Notes under the pieces: generated by a model
Seen by the model: the letters and a program-made list of their open reading frames with translations, nothing else
Databases searched by the model: none
What the model was told of the DNA's origin: nothing
Position numbers and translations under genes: made by a program
In this document: positions 1 to 6,965 of the stretch, one piece after another
How positions within the stretch are numbered: the stretch's first letter is position 1
Layout: every line of letters begins with the position of its first letter
NCBI GenBank assembly: GCA_044346855.1
Contig: JBIIYJ010000131.1
Location: 1-13,953 of the forward strand
Length of the DNA: 13,953 bases
Direction: 5' to 3'
Source of the DNA: CAIKKV01 sp044346855
GTDB taxonomy: Bacteria > Verrucomicrobiota > Kiritimatiellia > CAIKKV01

Positions 1-498
1 CGGGCGGCGGCGGCGCTGGCGGGGTTTAAGGGGATTGCCCGGCGTTTGCAGACCGCGGGGACGGGGGGCGGCGTCACGGTGATCGACGATTTCGCGCACA
101 ATCCGGCCAAGATCGAGGCGGCCTGGTCCACGATCCGGCCCCATTACCGCCGGGTGCTGGGCGTCTGGCGGCCGCACGGGTTCACGCCGTTGGCTGTCAT
201 GGCCGACGCCCTGGCGGAGTTGTTTCCGCGGTTGTGCGGGGCAGAGGACCGGCTCTACCTGCTGCCGGTCTATTACGCTGGCGGAACGGTTAAGGCGCCG
301 GCGAAGGTGACATCGGCCGATCTGGTCGCGCGCCTGGCGCAGGCGGGGGTCAAGGCGGAGGCCTGCGAAGGGTTTGACGGCCTGGAGGCGGCCCTGGCGG
401 CAGAAGCCAGGGCGGGTGATGCGGTGCTGGTCATGGGAGCGCGGGACCCGGATCTTCCCGGATTCTGCTCCCGGCTGGTGCGCCGGTTCGGCGCGTGA
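1..498 (+). CDS. Mur ligase (MurC/Mpl-like), C-terminal part only
   Basis: The reading frame is open from the first base of the window, so the N-terminal and ATP-binding central domains lie upstream; 165 residues are visible. What remains matches the C-terminal domain of ATP-dependent amino-acid ligases acting on UDP-MurNAc. It has GFKGIARR near visible residues 8-15, then VIDDFAHNPAKI at 27-38, equivalent to the DDYAHHP signature of MurC and Mpl, then a VWRPHGFTPL stretch at 55-64 where MurC usually has a FQPH motif. The family joins an amino acid or peptide to UDP-N-acetylmuramate in the cytoplasm for peptidoglycan synthesis or recycling. The substitutions His to Asn in DDFAHNP and FQPH to WRPH suggest a MurC-like subgroup rather than canonical MurC, so I give no gene symbol. 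It ends in TGA and faces the next gene tail to tail with 9 bases between. Confidence 0.8.
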   Translation, partial: RAAAALAGFKGIARRLQTAGTGGGVTVIDDFAHNPAKIEAAWSTIRPHYRRVLGVWRPHGFTPLAVMADALAELFPRLCGAEDRLYLLPVYYAGGTVKAPAKVTSADLVARLAQAGVKAEACEGFDGLEAALAAEARAGDAVLVMGARDPDLPGFCSRLVRRFGA

Positions 499-507
499 GA
501 GAGTCGC

Positions 508-2169
508 TTACTTGACGCCCCCGAGCACTTCGGCGATGTTGTAGGAGTGGTCGCGCATCCGGCGGAAGGCGGTGAGCATGTCGGTGAAGACCAGGCTCGT
601 CAGCGGGTTCTGGGATTTCAAGGCGAATTGCTCGAGGTGCTGCTGCCGGTAATCCTTCATGATCTTGAGCACCTTGACGGCTTCCGGCTGGAAGGCCTGC
701 ATGAAGGTCGAATCGGGGTAGCTGTTTTCCTTCAGCACGCGGTTGATATCGGAAACGAGTCCGTTGACCTGCTTGCGCATCTCCTGCAGGAAGCGGCGCT
801 CTTCCTCGGGCAGTTCCAGGTGATTCTGGACCAGCTTGATGTTCATCTTGGTCACGTTCATGATGTAGTCGCTGATGGACTCGTACTCGTGCGCCATGCG
901 GAGCTGGCGGCGTCCTTCCTCCATCACGTCGCCGGGCACGGAATCCGAGAGGAGTCGGCTCAGGAACACCGTCACCTCGCGCTGCACATTGTCGAGCGTG
1001 GTTTCCTTCTTGAAAATGATCTCCTCGGCTTCCTGGTCCCGTTCAGGGAAGGGGAGCTTCAGTATTTTATCCAACTGGGTCAGCATCTCGGTGACATGGA
1101 CGGCCATGCTGTCGATTTCCTTGTATGATTGCTCGATGCCCAGGACGGGGTGGGCGAGAAAGCGGACGTTCAGGTATTCCAGCTTGTACACTTCTTTCTT
1201 CTTCCGGTCCGGAATCAGTTTGGTGACCAGCGCCGCATACGGCTTGACGAAAGGAAGGAAGAGAAGGGTGTTTATCGTATTGAACAGCGTATGGACCATG
1301 GCCACTCGCGAGAGGGCGATCACGGTGTCTGTTTCATCGCCATTTCCCGGGATCAGCCAGCGGATGAAGTCGAGGTAAGGGAAGAAGAACGGAAGGAAGA
1401 GCAGCACGCCGAACACGTTGAAAAGGATGTGCGCGAGGGCGGCCCGCTTGGCATGCGCGTTGGTGCCGAGGGAGGCCAGATAGGCCGTGATGGTGGTTCC
1501 GATATTCATGCCGAGCGCCAGTGCGGCGGCCGTGTTGAAGTCGATCAGACCTGTCTTGACCAGGCCCATGGCGATGCCGACCGCGGCGGACGAGGACTGG
1601 ATGATGGCCGTGAAGACGAGCCCGACCAGGACGCACTTGAGCATCCCGAAGGTCGAGGTGGCGCTGAAGGCGCTGATCATTTTCAGGGCGGTGGCATTCG
1701 ACCGAAGCGGGGAAAGCCCTGAACTCATCAGGTCAAGGCCGAAGAAGACCATGCCGATGCCCATGAAAAACATGCCCCAGTAGCGGACCTTGTCGCGCCC
1801 TGCGAACATGAAAAACAGGGAGGCAATGCCGACCACGGGAAGTCCGTATTTGGTGACATTGAGGGTCAGGATCCAGGCCGTGATGGTGGTGCCGATGTTG
1901 GCGCCGAAGATGACGCCGACCGCCTGGATCAGCGTCATGAAACCACTGTTGACGAAGCCGACGACCATGACGGTGGTGATGGAGCTGGATTGGATGATGC
2001 AGGTGATCAGGCAACCAATCAGGACGCCTAAAATGCGGTTGTCGGTGACGTAACCGATCAGTTTCCTCAACTTGCTCCCGGCTATCGCCTGCATGCCTTC
2101 GGACATGTATTTCATGCCCAGCAGGAAGATTCCGAGACCGCCGATCAGGACTAGAAGCATTTGCGTCAT
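508..2169 (-). CDS. Na/Pi-cotransporter family membrane protein with PhoU-like C-terminal domain
   Basis: The 553-residue protein has an integral membrane half (about residues 1-320) followed by a cytosolic helical half. The membrane half carries the two inverted repeats typical of the PF02690-type Na+/phosphate cotransporter family. Each repeat has a QSSS motif (60-63 and 191-194) followed by a G-x-NIGTT motif (89-95 and 220-226). The C-terminal part, about 340-550, is charged and all-helical, like the PhoU-domain tail found in bacterial NptA/YjbB relatives. Length fits that fused family. Known members move phosphate with sodium across the inner membrane, but the direction and substrate here are inferred. 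The ATG start gives a first hydrophobic helix at once; the best purine-rich element (GGGAG) is about 19 bases upstream, which is far. It is the last gene of the leftward run, 74 bases after its neighbour. Confidence 0.9.
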   Translation of the reverse strand: MTQMLLVLIGGLGIFLLGMKYMSEGMQAIAGSKLRKLIGYVTDNRILGVLIGCLITCIIQSSSITTVMVVGFVNSGFMTLIQAVGVIFGANIGTTITAWILTLNVTKYGLPVVGIASLFFMFAGRDKVRYWGMFFMGIGMVFFGLDLMSSGLSPLRSNATALKMISAFSATSTFGMLKCVLVGLVFTAIIQSSSAAVGIAMGLVKTGLIDFNTAAALALGMNIGTTITAYLASLGTNAHAKRAALAHILFNVFGVLLFLPFFFPYLDFIRWLIPGNGDETDTVIALSRVAMVHTLFNTINTLLFLPFVKPYAALVTKLIPDRKKKEVYKLEYLNVRFLAHPVLGIEQSYKEIDSMAVHVTEMLTQLDKILKLPFPERDQEAEEIIFKKETTLDNVQREVTVFLSRLLSDSVPGDVMEEGRRQLRMAHEYESISDYIMNVTKMNIKLVQNHLELPEEERRFLQEMRKQVNGLVSDINRVLKENSYPDSTFMQAFQPEAVKVLKIMKDYRQQHLEQFALKSQNPLTSLVFTDMLTAFRRMRDHSYNIAEVLGGVK

Positions 2170-2217
2170 AATGGATTGCGGTCCGCCGCTCCCTTTCTCT
2201 TAAATCATTTGGATCAG

Positions 2218-2247
2218 AGAATACCCGCGGAGCGGGGAACGATTCAA
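2218..2247 (-). promoter_or_regulatory. Possible sigma-70-type promoter for the Na/Pi transporter gene
   Basis: Read leftward, TTGAAT (2247-2242) and TATTCT (2223-2218) are 18 bases apart, each matching the consensus at four of six positions. The -35 overlaps the stop of the preceding membrane-protein gene. The spacer contains a small perfect hairpin (CCCGC/GCGGG arms at 2224-2228 and 2232-2236, 3-base loop). This would let the transporter gene be expressed apart from the sugar genes. The evidence is weak because such matches arise by chance. Confidence 0.3.
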
Positions 2248-3260
2248 TTCAATTCGGTTTGTGCGGGGCGTTTTGACGCAGGCTCCGCCAGATAGAGGAG
2301 GCCGCCGAAGAGGCTCCAGAGCAGCATGCTCAGGTGGGGGAACAGGGAGAGGAGGAAGGCGGGCACGGGGCCGATGCCGATGGTGCCGAAGAGAACCACG
2401 GAAATGCCTTCCCGGAAGCCATAGCCGCCCGGGGTGACGGGGATGGAGCCCAGTGCGCCCAGCAGGGGGAACAGGGTGAAGGCGTGGAAGACCGAGAGTT
2501 GCACGCCGATGGCCTTGGCGAAGAAGATGCAGGCGAAGAGGGAGAGGATGTGCACGCCGAGGGAAAGGACGAAGGCCTGGAAGATGACGCGGGGCCGGCT
2601 CTTGAAATGGAACACGGCGGCGTAGACCCGGGCGGTCTGCTCGGCCAGTTTGTCCGGAAGGCGGCGGGAAAGGCGTTCCCAGGAGCCGCTTTCCAGCCAG
2701 TTGCGCCGCCAGAGGAATGCCAGGAGCAGGACGGTGACGGCGAGCAGGATGAGAAGGAACAGGACCGCCCGGGACAGCGACGGCTGGTCGAGGAGCAGGC
2801 GGAACTGGAAGGCGAGGGCGCCGAGCACCAGGATGACCAGCGCCACCAGGCCCACCAGTCGGTCCAGGAAGACCAGCATGGCGGCTTCGGTTTTCAGGTG
2901 GTGCGTCTCCCGGGCCGCGTACCAGGCCTTGATCATGTCGCCCCCGGTCGCGCCCAGCATGAAGGCGTTGAAGAAGTGGCCGATGAAGAAGAGGGAGAAG
3001 GCCCGCCTCCAGGTCAGGCGGATGTCGTGGCTGTCCATGAGCAGGCGCCAGCGGACGATGCCCAGCAGGTAAGCCCCGAAAAACAGGGCATGCCCGCCCG
3101 CCATCCACAGCGGCCAGAGGCGGCTCCAGTCCCGCATGTCGAATTCGAGCGGTTGGGAGAGAAATTGTCTCACGATCCAATACGTCAGGCCGGCGCCGAT
3201 CGCAACGCGGGCGGTCCAGCCAATCCAGGCGGCCAGTCGTTTCTGGGTTTGGTCGGTCAA
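2244..3260 (-). CDS. UPF0104/AglD-type integral membrane protein (flippase-like, LPG-synthase TM family)
   Basis: This 338-residue protein has about eight hydrophobic segments (roughly 15-33, 48-68, 87-105, 127-150, 163-183, 228-252, 258-276, 286-325). It has the family hallmarks: GATGGDMIKAWY at 103-114 in place of the usual PGR-x-GD element, FLDRLVGLVAL at 131-141, and PVTPGGYGFREG at 274-285 near the C terminus. Relatives include the membrane half of lysylphosphatidylglycerol synthase (MprF), archaeal AglD and the YbhN group, many of which work with lipid-linked sugars or lipids in the inner membrane. The start is TTG, and its last two bases form part of the preceding reductase gene's TGA stop (TTGA), a sign of translational coupling. 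An ATGGTGG stretch just upstream may be a weak ribosome binding site. Position behind gmd and rmd suggests it handles a deoxyhexose-containing glycolipid; that is inference. Confidence 0.85.
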   Translation of the reverse strand: MTDQTQKRLAAWIGWTARVAIGAGLTYWIVRQFLSQPLEFDMRDWSRLWPLWMAGGHALFFGAYLLGIVRWRLLMDSHDIRLTWRRAFSLFFIGHFFNAFMLGATGGDMIKAWYAARETHHLKTEAAMLVFLDRLVGLVALVILVLGALAFQFRLLLDQPSLSRAVLFLLILLAVTVLLLAFLWRRNWLESGSWERLSRRLPDKLAEQTARVYAAVFHFKSRPRVIFQAFVLSLGVHILSLFACIFFAKAIGVQLSVFHAFTLFPLLGALGSIPVTPGGYGFREGISVVLFGTIGIGPVPAFLLSLFPHLSMLLWSLFGGLLYLAEPASKRPAQTELN

Positions 3261-4168
3261 ACGGCCACCATATCCCTGAGGGTTTCGTCCAGCGTCAGGC
3301 GGGGGCGCCAGCCGGTGTGTTCGGCGAGCCGGGTCGTGTCGAGGGGGGCGCTGAAGTCGGCGGGCCTGTAGCGGGCCGGCTCGATCCGCACCTCGGGGCG
3401 GAGGCCCGTGATCCGGGAGAGGGCCGCGATGATCTCGCCGATGGAGACGGAGCGTCCGGAGGCGATGTTGTAGGCCAGCCCCGGTTGTCCCTTTTCCAGC
3501 AACAACCGGTAGGCGCGCACGACGTCCCGCACGTCGAGGAAGTCGCGGGCGCTGTCGGGGTTTCCGATCTTCAGCACGGGCGGCTCGAGCCCCGCCGCCA
3601 TGCGGCGGAACTGGGCCGCGAAGCTGCCCACGCTGAACGCCTCGCCCTGGCCGGGCCCCGTGTGGTTGTGGGGGCGGGCGGTCAGGAAAGGCGCGTGGAA
3701 ATCGGCCGCGTACTGGAGCGCGAGGCGGTCGGCCGCCTCCTTGGTGATGGCGTACAGGCTGTCGGGGGTGGGGGGCTCGTCCTCCCTGATCGGGGCGGGG
3801 GGGGTGCGCGAGCCGTAGATGCGGGCGGAGCTGACGGCCAGGAGCCGCGCCCGGGGCGCCTCGCGGCGGAAGGCTTCCAGGACGTGGACCGTCCCCTGGA
3901 TGTTGACGGCCGCCATCAGGGCGGCGCGGGAGGCCGCGTCGGCCGGCGCGGCCATCGCGGCCAGGTGGACGCCCGCCTCGGGGCGGATTTCCCGGACGGC
4001 CGCGGCCACCTCGTCGGGCTTGAGGATATCGCCCTGGATCACGGGACAGAAGCCGGGCCCCGGCGGCGGCTCGAGGCCGAAGCCGAAGGGTTCATGGCCC
4101 GCTTCGGTGAGTTCGTGAACGAGATGCCGGCCGGCGAATCCGCACGCGCCCGTGATGAATACCCGCAT
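3257..4168 (-). CDS. rmd: GDP-4-dehydro-6-deoxy-D-mannose reductase (RMD-like, SDR family)
   Basis: The 303-residue protein is an extended short-chain dehydrogenase. It has the NAD(P)-binding loop GACGFAG at 7-13, the SSARIYG strand at 113-119, and the catalytic YxxxK as YAITK at 139-143. ARPHNHTGPGQG (164-175) closely follows the RPFNHxGPGQ signature of RMD enzymes, and RDFLDVRDVVRAY further on is also typical. RMD reduces the 4-keto group of GDP-4-keto-6-deoxymannose to give GDP-D-rhamnose in the cytoplasm. The ATG at 4168 is chosen because it begins the Rossmann strand MRVFITG and has GGAG nine bases upstream, inside the end of gmd. The frame stays open far upstream to 4963, but that part is antisense-like noise overlapping gmd. 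The gmd stop is only 5 bases away. An alternative end product (GDP-6-deoxy-talose) cannot be excluded from sequence alone. Confidence 0.88.
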   Translation of the reverse strand: MRVFITGACGFAGRHLVHELTEAGHEPFGFGLEPPPGPGFCPVIQGDILKPDEVAAAVREIRPEAGVHLAAMAAPADAASRAALMAAVNIQGTVHVLEAFRREAPRARLLAVSSARIYGSRTPPAPIREDEPPTPDSLYAITKEAADRLALQYAADFHAPFLTARPHNHTGPGQGEAFSVGSFAAQFRRMAAGLEPPVLKIGNPDSARDFLDVRDVVRAYRLLLEKGQPGLAYNIASGRSVSIGEIIAALSRITGLRPEVRIEPARYRPADFSAPLDTTRLAEHTGWRPRLTLDETLRDMVAV

Positions 4169-4173
4169 GTGCG

Positions 4174-5145
4174 TTATCTCCGTCCCGTCTGGAGCCGCGC
4201 CATGTCGGCGTCCACCATCATGCGGACCAGGCCCTGGAAGTCGACCTTCGGCTCCCAGCCCAGCAGGCGGCGGGCCTTGGCGGCGTTGCCGAACAGGTGG
4301 TCCACCTCCGCGGGCCGCATGAAGCGGGGGTCCTGGCGGACGTATTTCCTGTAATCCAGCCCCACGTGGCCGAAGGCGACCTCGCAGAACTCGCGGACGG
4401 AGTGGGATTCCCCCGTGGCGACCACGAAATCGTCGGGCGTCTCCTGCTGCAGCATCAGCCACATGGCGCGGACGTAGTCGCCTGCGAACCCCCAGTCCCG
4501 GCAGGAGTCGAGGTTGCCCAGCGGCAGGCCGTCGGCCAGCCCCAGCTTGATGCGCGCCGCGCCGTCGGTGATCTTGCGGGTCACGAACTCGAGGCCGCGG
4601 CGGGGGCTTTCGTGGTTGAACAGGATGCCGGAGACGGCGAAGAGGTTGTAGCTCTCGCGGTAGTTGACCGTGATGTAGTGGCCGTAGACCTTGGCGACGG
4701 CGTAGGGGCTGCGGGGATAGAAGGGGGTCAGCTCGGTCTGCGGCACCTCGAGCACCTTGCCGTACATCTCGCTGCTGGAGGCCTGGTAGAACCGCGCCTT
4801 CGGGCAGACCAGGCGCATCGAGTCGAGCACCCGCGTCACGCCGATGCCGGTGAACTCGCCGGTCAGGGTTGGCTGGCTCCAGGAGGTGGGGACGAAGGAC
4901 ATGGCCGCCAGGTTGTAGATCTCGTCGGGCTGGGCCGTCTTCAGGATGTGGATCAGCGACCACTGGTCCAGCAGGTCGCCCTGGACGAGTTCCAGGCGGT
5001 CGCGCAGGTGCTGGATGCGCTCGAAGTTCTCGGTGCTGGAGCGCCGCACCATGCCGATGACGGTGTATCCTTTTTCAAGGAGCAGCTCGGCGAGGTAGGA
5101 TCCGTCCTGGCCCGTGATTCCGGTGATCAATGCTTTCTTGGCCAT
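4174..5145 (-). CDS. gmd: GDP-mannose 4,6-dehydratase
   Basis: The 323-residue SDR enzyme converts GDP-D-mannose to GDP-4-keto-6-deoxy-D-mannose, the branch point for GDP-rhamnose, GDP-fucose and perosamine. It shows GITGQDGSYLAE at 9-20 (NADP-binding, nearly invariant in GMD), VRRSS at 33-37, QASSSEMYG at 121-129 (Ser in place of the usual Thr of the TSE triad, with Glu126), and catalytic YAVAK at 148-152. It also has the GMD-specific LFNHESPRRGLEFVTRKI segment at 175-192. It has the compact length seen in bacterial D-rhamnose pathways, shorter than the enterobacterial enzyme of about 370 residues. The ATG at 5145 is preceded by GGAGGG at 8 bases, and the frame upstream of it overlaps the previous gene, so longer starts are rejected. 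It lies 17 bases after the isomerase-like gene and 5 bases before rmd. Confidence 0.95.
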   Translation of the reverse strand: MAKKALITGITGQDGSYLAELLLEKGYTVIGMVRRSSTENFERIQHLRDRLELVQGDLLDQWSLIHILKTAQPDEIYNLAAMSFVPTSWSQPTLTGEFTGIGVTRVLDSMRLVCPKARFYQASSSEMYGKVLEVPQTELTPFYPRSPYAVAKVYGHYITVNYRESYNLFAVSGILFNHESPRRGLEFVTRKITDGAARIKLGLADGLPLGNLDSCRDWGFAGDYVRAMWLMLQQETPDDFVVATGESHSVREFCEVAFGHVGLDYRKYVRQDPRFMRPAEVDHLFGNAAKARRLLGWEPKVDFQGLVRMMVDADMARLQTGRR

Positions 5146-5162
5146 CGTTCTATCCCTCCAGG

Positions 5163-6122
5163 TTAGAGGCCGGGTGAGGCCGGCGCTGTGTCCAGGGGTG
5201 CTTCCCAGGCCTCCCTCAGACGGCTCAAGCCCGCCTTGAGCGCATCGGGCGGAAGACCGGGACGCACTTCGATAACCCGGAGAATATCCCTTTCGGCCCA
5301 TTTGCGGAAGGGTTTAAAATCCTGAGATCCCATGCCCGGCGCGAGATGGTCGTTGTTCTTCGGATCCACGTCGTGAATATGCATGCCGGCCAGGCGCGGC
5401 GCCAGCTTGTCAAGCCAGCGGACCGGGTTCGAAAAGCCCAGCCGCTCGCGCGTGACCCCGTGGCCCAGGTCGTACCAGGCGCCCAGCAGCGGGGTCGGGT
5501 AGCGGTCCAGCAGGGACCCCAGCTCGGCCTCGGTGGGGACGGATTCCCAGGTCGGCAGGTTCTCGATCGCCAGCACGACGCCCAGCGCGTCCAGCTCGGG
5601 CAGCAGCTCGTCGAGGCTCCGGTAGAGGGCGTTGAGGTGGGCCGGCGCCAAGCGCAGGCGGCCCAGCTCCAGCTTCCCGCGCCACCGGCCGAGGCGCCAG
5701 CGGTTGTACCAGCGTTCGGGATGGCGGCCGTTCATCAGGTCCAGGATCTTGTAGGAGTAGTGCGGCATCTTGACGTTGCCGGCGTGGACCACCACGGCGC
5801 GGGCGCCGAGTTCGGCCGCCATGCGCAGCGTGTCGCGGACCAGCCGGACGGCCACGGTGCGCTCGGTTTCGTCCGTCTCGGCCAGGGTGTAGTATTCGGG
5901 GTGGCCGGCGGGGAGCCCCAGGGGGATGGGGCAGGGGGCGTGAAGGCTTCCGACGCGCACGGCGCCCTGCTTCAGGCGCGTGAGCAGGCCGGGCAGCAGG
6001 TCCATCCGGAAATCATAGCCCAGCTCCACCCGATCGAAGCCCAACGCCAGGATTTCGTCCACCAGCGACTCGCCGGCGGCATGGCGGAAGGCGTTCCATC
6101 TCGTGGACAGGGCGAAGATCAT
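5163..6122 (-). CDS. Sugar phosphate isomerase/epimerase-like TIM-barrel protein (xylose isomerase/AP endonuclease 2 fold)
   Basis: The 319-residue protein fits the xylose-isomerase-like TIM-barrel family (PF01261). Candidate metal ligands sit at strand ends in the expected order: Glu33 in RVELGYD, His61 in SLHAP, His113 in VVVHAGN, Glu187 in AIENLP, Asp218 and His221 in WYDLGHG, His248/His250 in MHIHDVD, His259, and Glu285 in VIEVRPG. The family includes sugar isomerases, 3-epimerases, dehydratases and endonuclease IV, and the true substrate cannot be read from sequence. The ATG at 6122 has GGGAGG nine bases upstream. It is the first gene of the leftward run and starts 17 bases beyond the rpsU terminator. 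I see no clear promoter in the short gap, so it may depend on read-through or on a promoter I cannot recognise. Being first in a gmd-rmd run hints at a nucleotide- or lipid-linked sugar role, which is speculative. Confidence 0.82.
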   Translation of the reverse strand: MIFALSTRWNAFRHAAGESLVDEILALGFDRVELGYDFRMDLLPGLLTRLKQGAVRVGSLHAPCPIPLGLPAGHPEYYTLAETDETERTVAVRLVRDTLRMAAELGARAVVVHAGNVKMPHYSYKILDLMNGRHPERWYNRWRLGRWRGKLELGRLRLAPAHLNALYRSLDELLPELDALGVVLAIENLPTWESVPTEAELGSLLDRYPTPLLGAWYDLGHGVTRERLGFSNPVRWLDKLAPRLAGMHIHDVDPKNNDHLAPGMGSQDFKPFRKWAERDILRVIEVRPGLPPDALKAGLSRLREAWEAPLDTAPASPGL

Positions 6123-6139
6123 GCGCGGTGACCTCCCGG

Positions 6140-6169
6140 AAAAAAAACACCGGGATCGCGGGATCCCGG
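6140..6169 (-). terminator. Intrinsic terminator of rpsU
   Basis: Read leftward there is a perfect 8-bp GC-rich stem (CCGGGATC, GCGG-type 4-base loop, GATCCCGG; arms 6162-6169 and 6150-6157). Two bases later comes a run of eight T (6147-6140). This is a textbook Rho-independent terminator 25 bases after the rpsU stop and just before the ribosome binding site of the sugar isomerase gene. It separates rpsU from the deoxysugar operon. Confidence 0.9.
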
Positions 6170-6193
6170 CGTTTGAGCGTATCGGACCAGTGT

Positions 6194-6391
6194 CTAGCGG
6201 CCTTGCAGGCGGGCGCGGATACGGGCCCGGGCCTTCTCGCGGCGGCGCTGTTCGCTGGGTTTCTCGAAGTAGCGATGATTCCGAATCTCCCGCATCAGGC
6301 CCTCTTTGTCCAGCACCTTCTTGAGGCGCTTGAGTGCCCTGTCTACGGTTTCACCTTTTTTAATTCTAACTTGTATCACGTTGGAAATCAC
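6194..6391 (-). CDS. rpsU: 30S ribosomal protein bS21
   Basis: The 65-residue, strongly basic protein matches bS21 along its whole length. It has the VIQVRIKKGETVDRALKRLK start, the middle KEGLMREIRNHRYFEKPSE, and an Arg-rich RRREKARARIRARL tail. bS21 binds near the 3' end of 16S rRNA on the 30S platform and helps in initiation. The start is GTG at 6391, with AGGAAGGGAG directly upstream (AGGA about 8 bases away). A second in-frame GTG four codons on is less well spaced. The gene stands alone with its own promoter (6453-6482) and terminator (6140-6169), so it is expressed as a single gene, with possible extra transcription from recD2-ptsN. The whole length is consistent with family members of 60-70 residues. 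Confidence 0.96.
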   Translation of the reverse strand: MISNVIQVRIKKGETVDRALKRLKKVLDKEGLMREIRNHRYFEKPSEQRRREKARARIRARLQGR

Positions 6392-6452
6392 GCTCCCTTC
6401 CTGACTCGACCGGACGAATAGCGGACTCCGGCCTCATCATCAACGAACGGTA

Positions 6453-6482
6453 AATATAGGATACCAAGCGCCCGATCGTCAA
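6453..6482 (-). promoter_or_regulatory. Sigma-70-type promoter of rpsU
   Basis: Read leftward, TTGACG (6482-6477) and TATATT (6458-6453) are separated by 18 bases. The -35 matches five of six and the -10 five of six consensus positions. It sits in the only AT-rich patch of this GC-rich region, 62 bases before the rpsU start, and just after the ptsN stop at 6492. The predicted transcript start is near 6446. Confidence 0.75.
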
Positions 6483-6491
6483 CCTAGAATT

Positions 6492-6965
6492 TCAGGCCGT
6501 GAGCAGGTCGATCACATCCTGCGGCGTTTTGGCCTTCAGGAGGGCGCGGCGGATGGCGGCGTCGTCCAGCGACTGGCTGATGGAGGAGAGGAACTGGATG
6601 TGGGGGCCCAGCCGGGTCTTGGGGGAGAGGGTCATGATGAAAATGTGCGAGGGCTTCCCGTCGAGCGACTCGAAATCAACGCCCTTGGGGGAGAGGCCGA
6701 TCGCCGTCACCAGCTCCGTCACCGCATCGGTCTTGGCGTGGGGGATGGCGACTCCGTTCTGGATCGCGGTGGACATCTTGCCTTCCCGTTCCATCACGGC
6801 GCGCAGGGCTTCCACCCGGTCGGTCAGCTTCCCGGCTTTCAGCAGCAGGTCGAGCAGTTCGTCGATGATGGCCATCTTGCCGATTCCGGCCAGTTCGAGC
6901 CGGATGGTCCTGGGGTCGAGCACCTGTCGCAAATTCACGGGAACAGTCCAGCCTTTCAAAGCCAT
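6492..6965 (-). CDS. ptsN: PTS EIIA type-2 protein, nitrogen-regulatory (PtsN-like)
   Basis: The 157-residue protein is a stand-alone PTS EIIA domain of the fructose/mannitol/Ntr class. The phosphoacceptor is His76 in GVAIPHAKT (71-79), preceded by the STAIQNG loop. KGVDFESLDGKPSHIFIMTL and the later SISQSLDD helix also follow the family. There is no membrane segment or fused HPr, IIB or IIC domain, which favours a regulatory IIA-Ntr over a sugar importer. Such proteins signal nitrogen, carbon and potassium status through their phosphorylation by EI-Ntr and NPr; neither is in view. The ATG at 6965 shares its A with the recD2 stop (TAATG), and no good Shine-Dalgarno precedes it, so translation probably depends on ribosomes finishing recD2. 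No terminator separates it from the rpsU promoter that follows. Confidence 0.88.
   Translation of the reverse strand: MALKGWTVPVNLRQVLDPRTIRLELAGIGKMAIIDELLDLLLKAGKLTDRVEALRAVMEREGKMSTAIQNGVAIPHAKTDAVTELVTAIGLSPKGVDFESLDGKPSHIFIMTLSPKTRLGPHIQFLSSISQSLDDAAIRRALLKAKTPQDVIDLLTA

Noticed and set aside
1733..2014. Short minus-strand open frame rich in His and Arg opposite frame of the Na/Pi transporter
   Set aside because: The His-rich pattern comes from reading the transporter's Ile, Thr and Met codons in another frame. It has no start signal.
4169..4963. Upstream extension of the rmd frame, which would give a 568-residue protein
   Set aside because: The added part overlaps gmd out of frame and is Arg/Pro-rich noise. 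The Rossmann start MRVFITG with its own GGAG site marks the true beginning.
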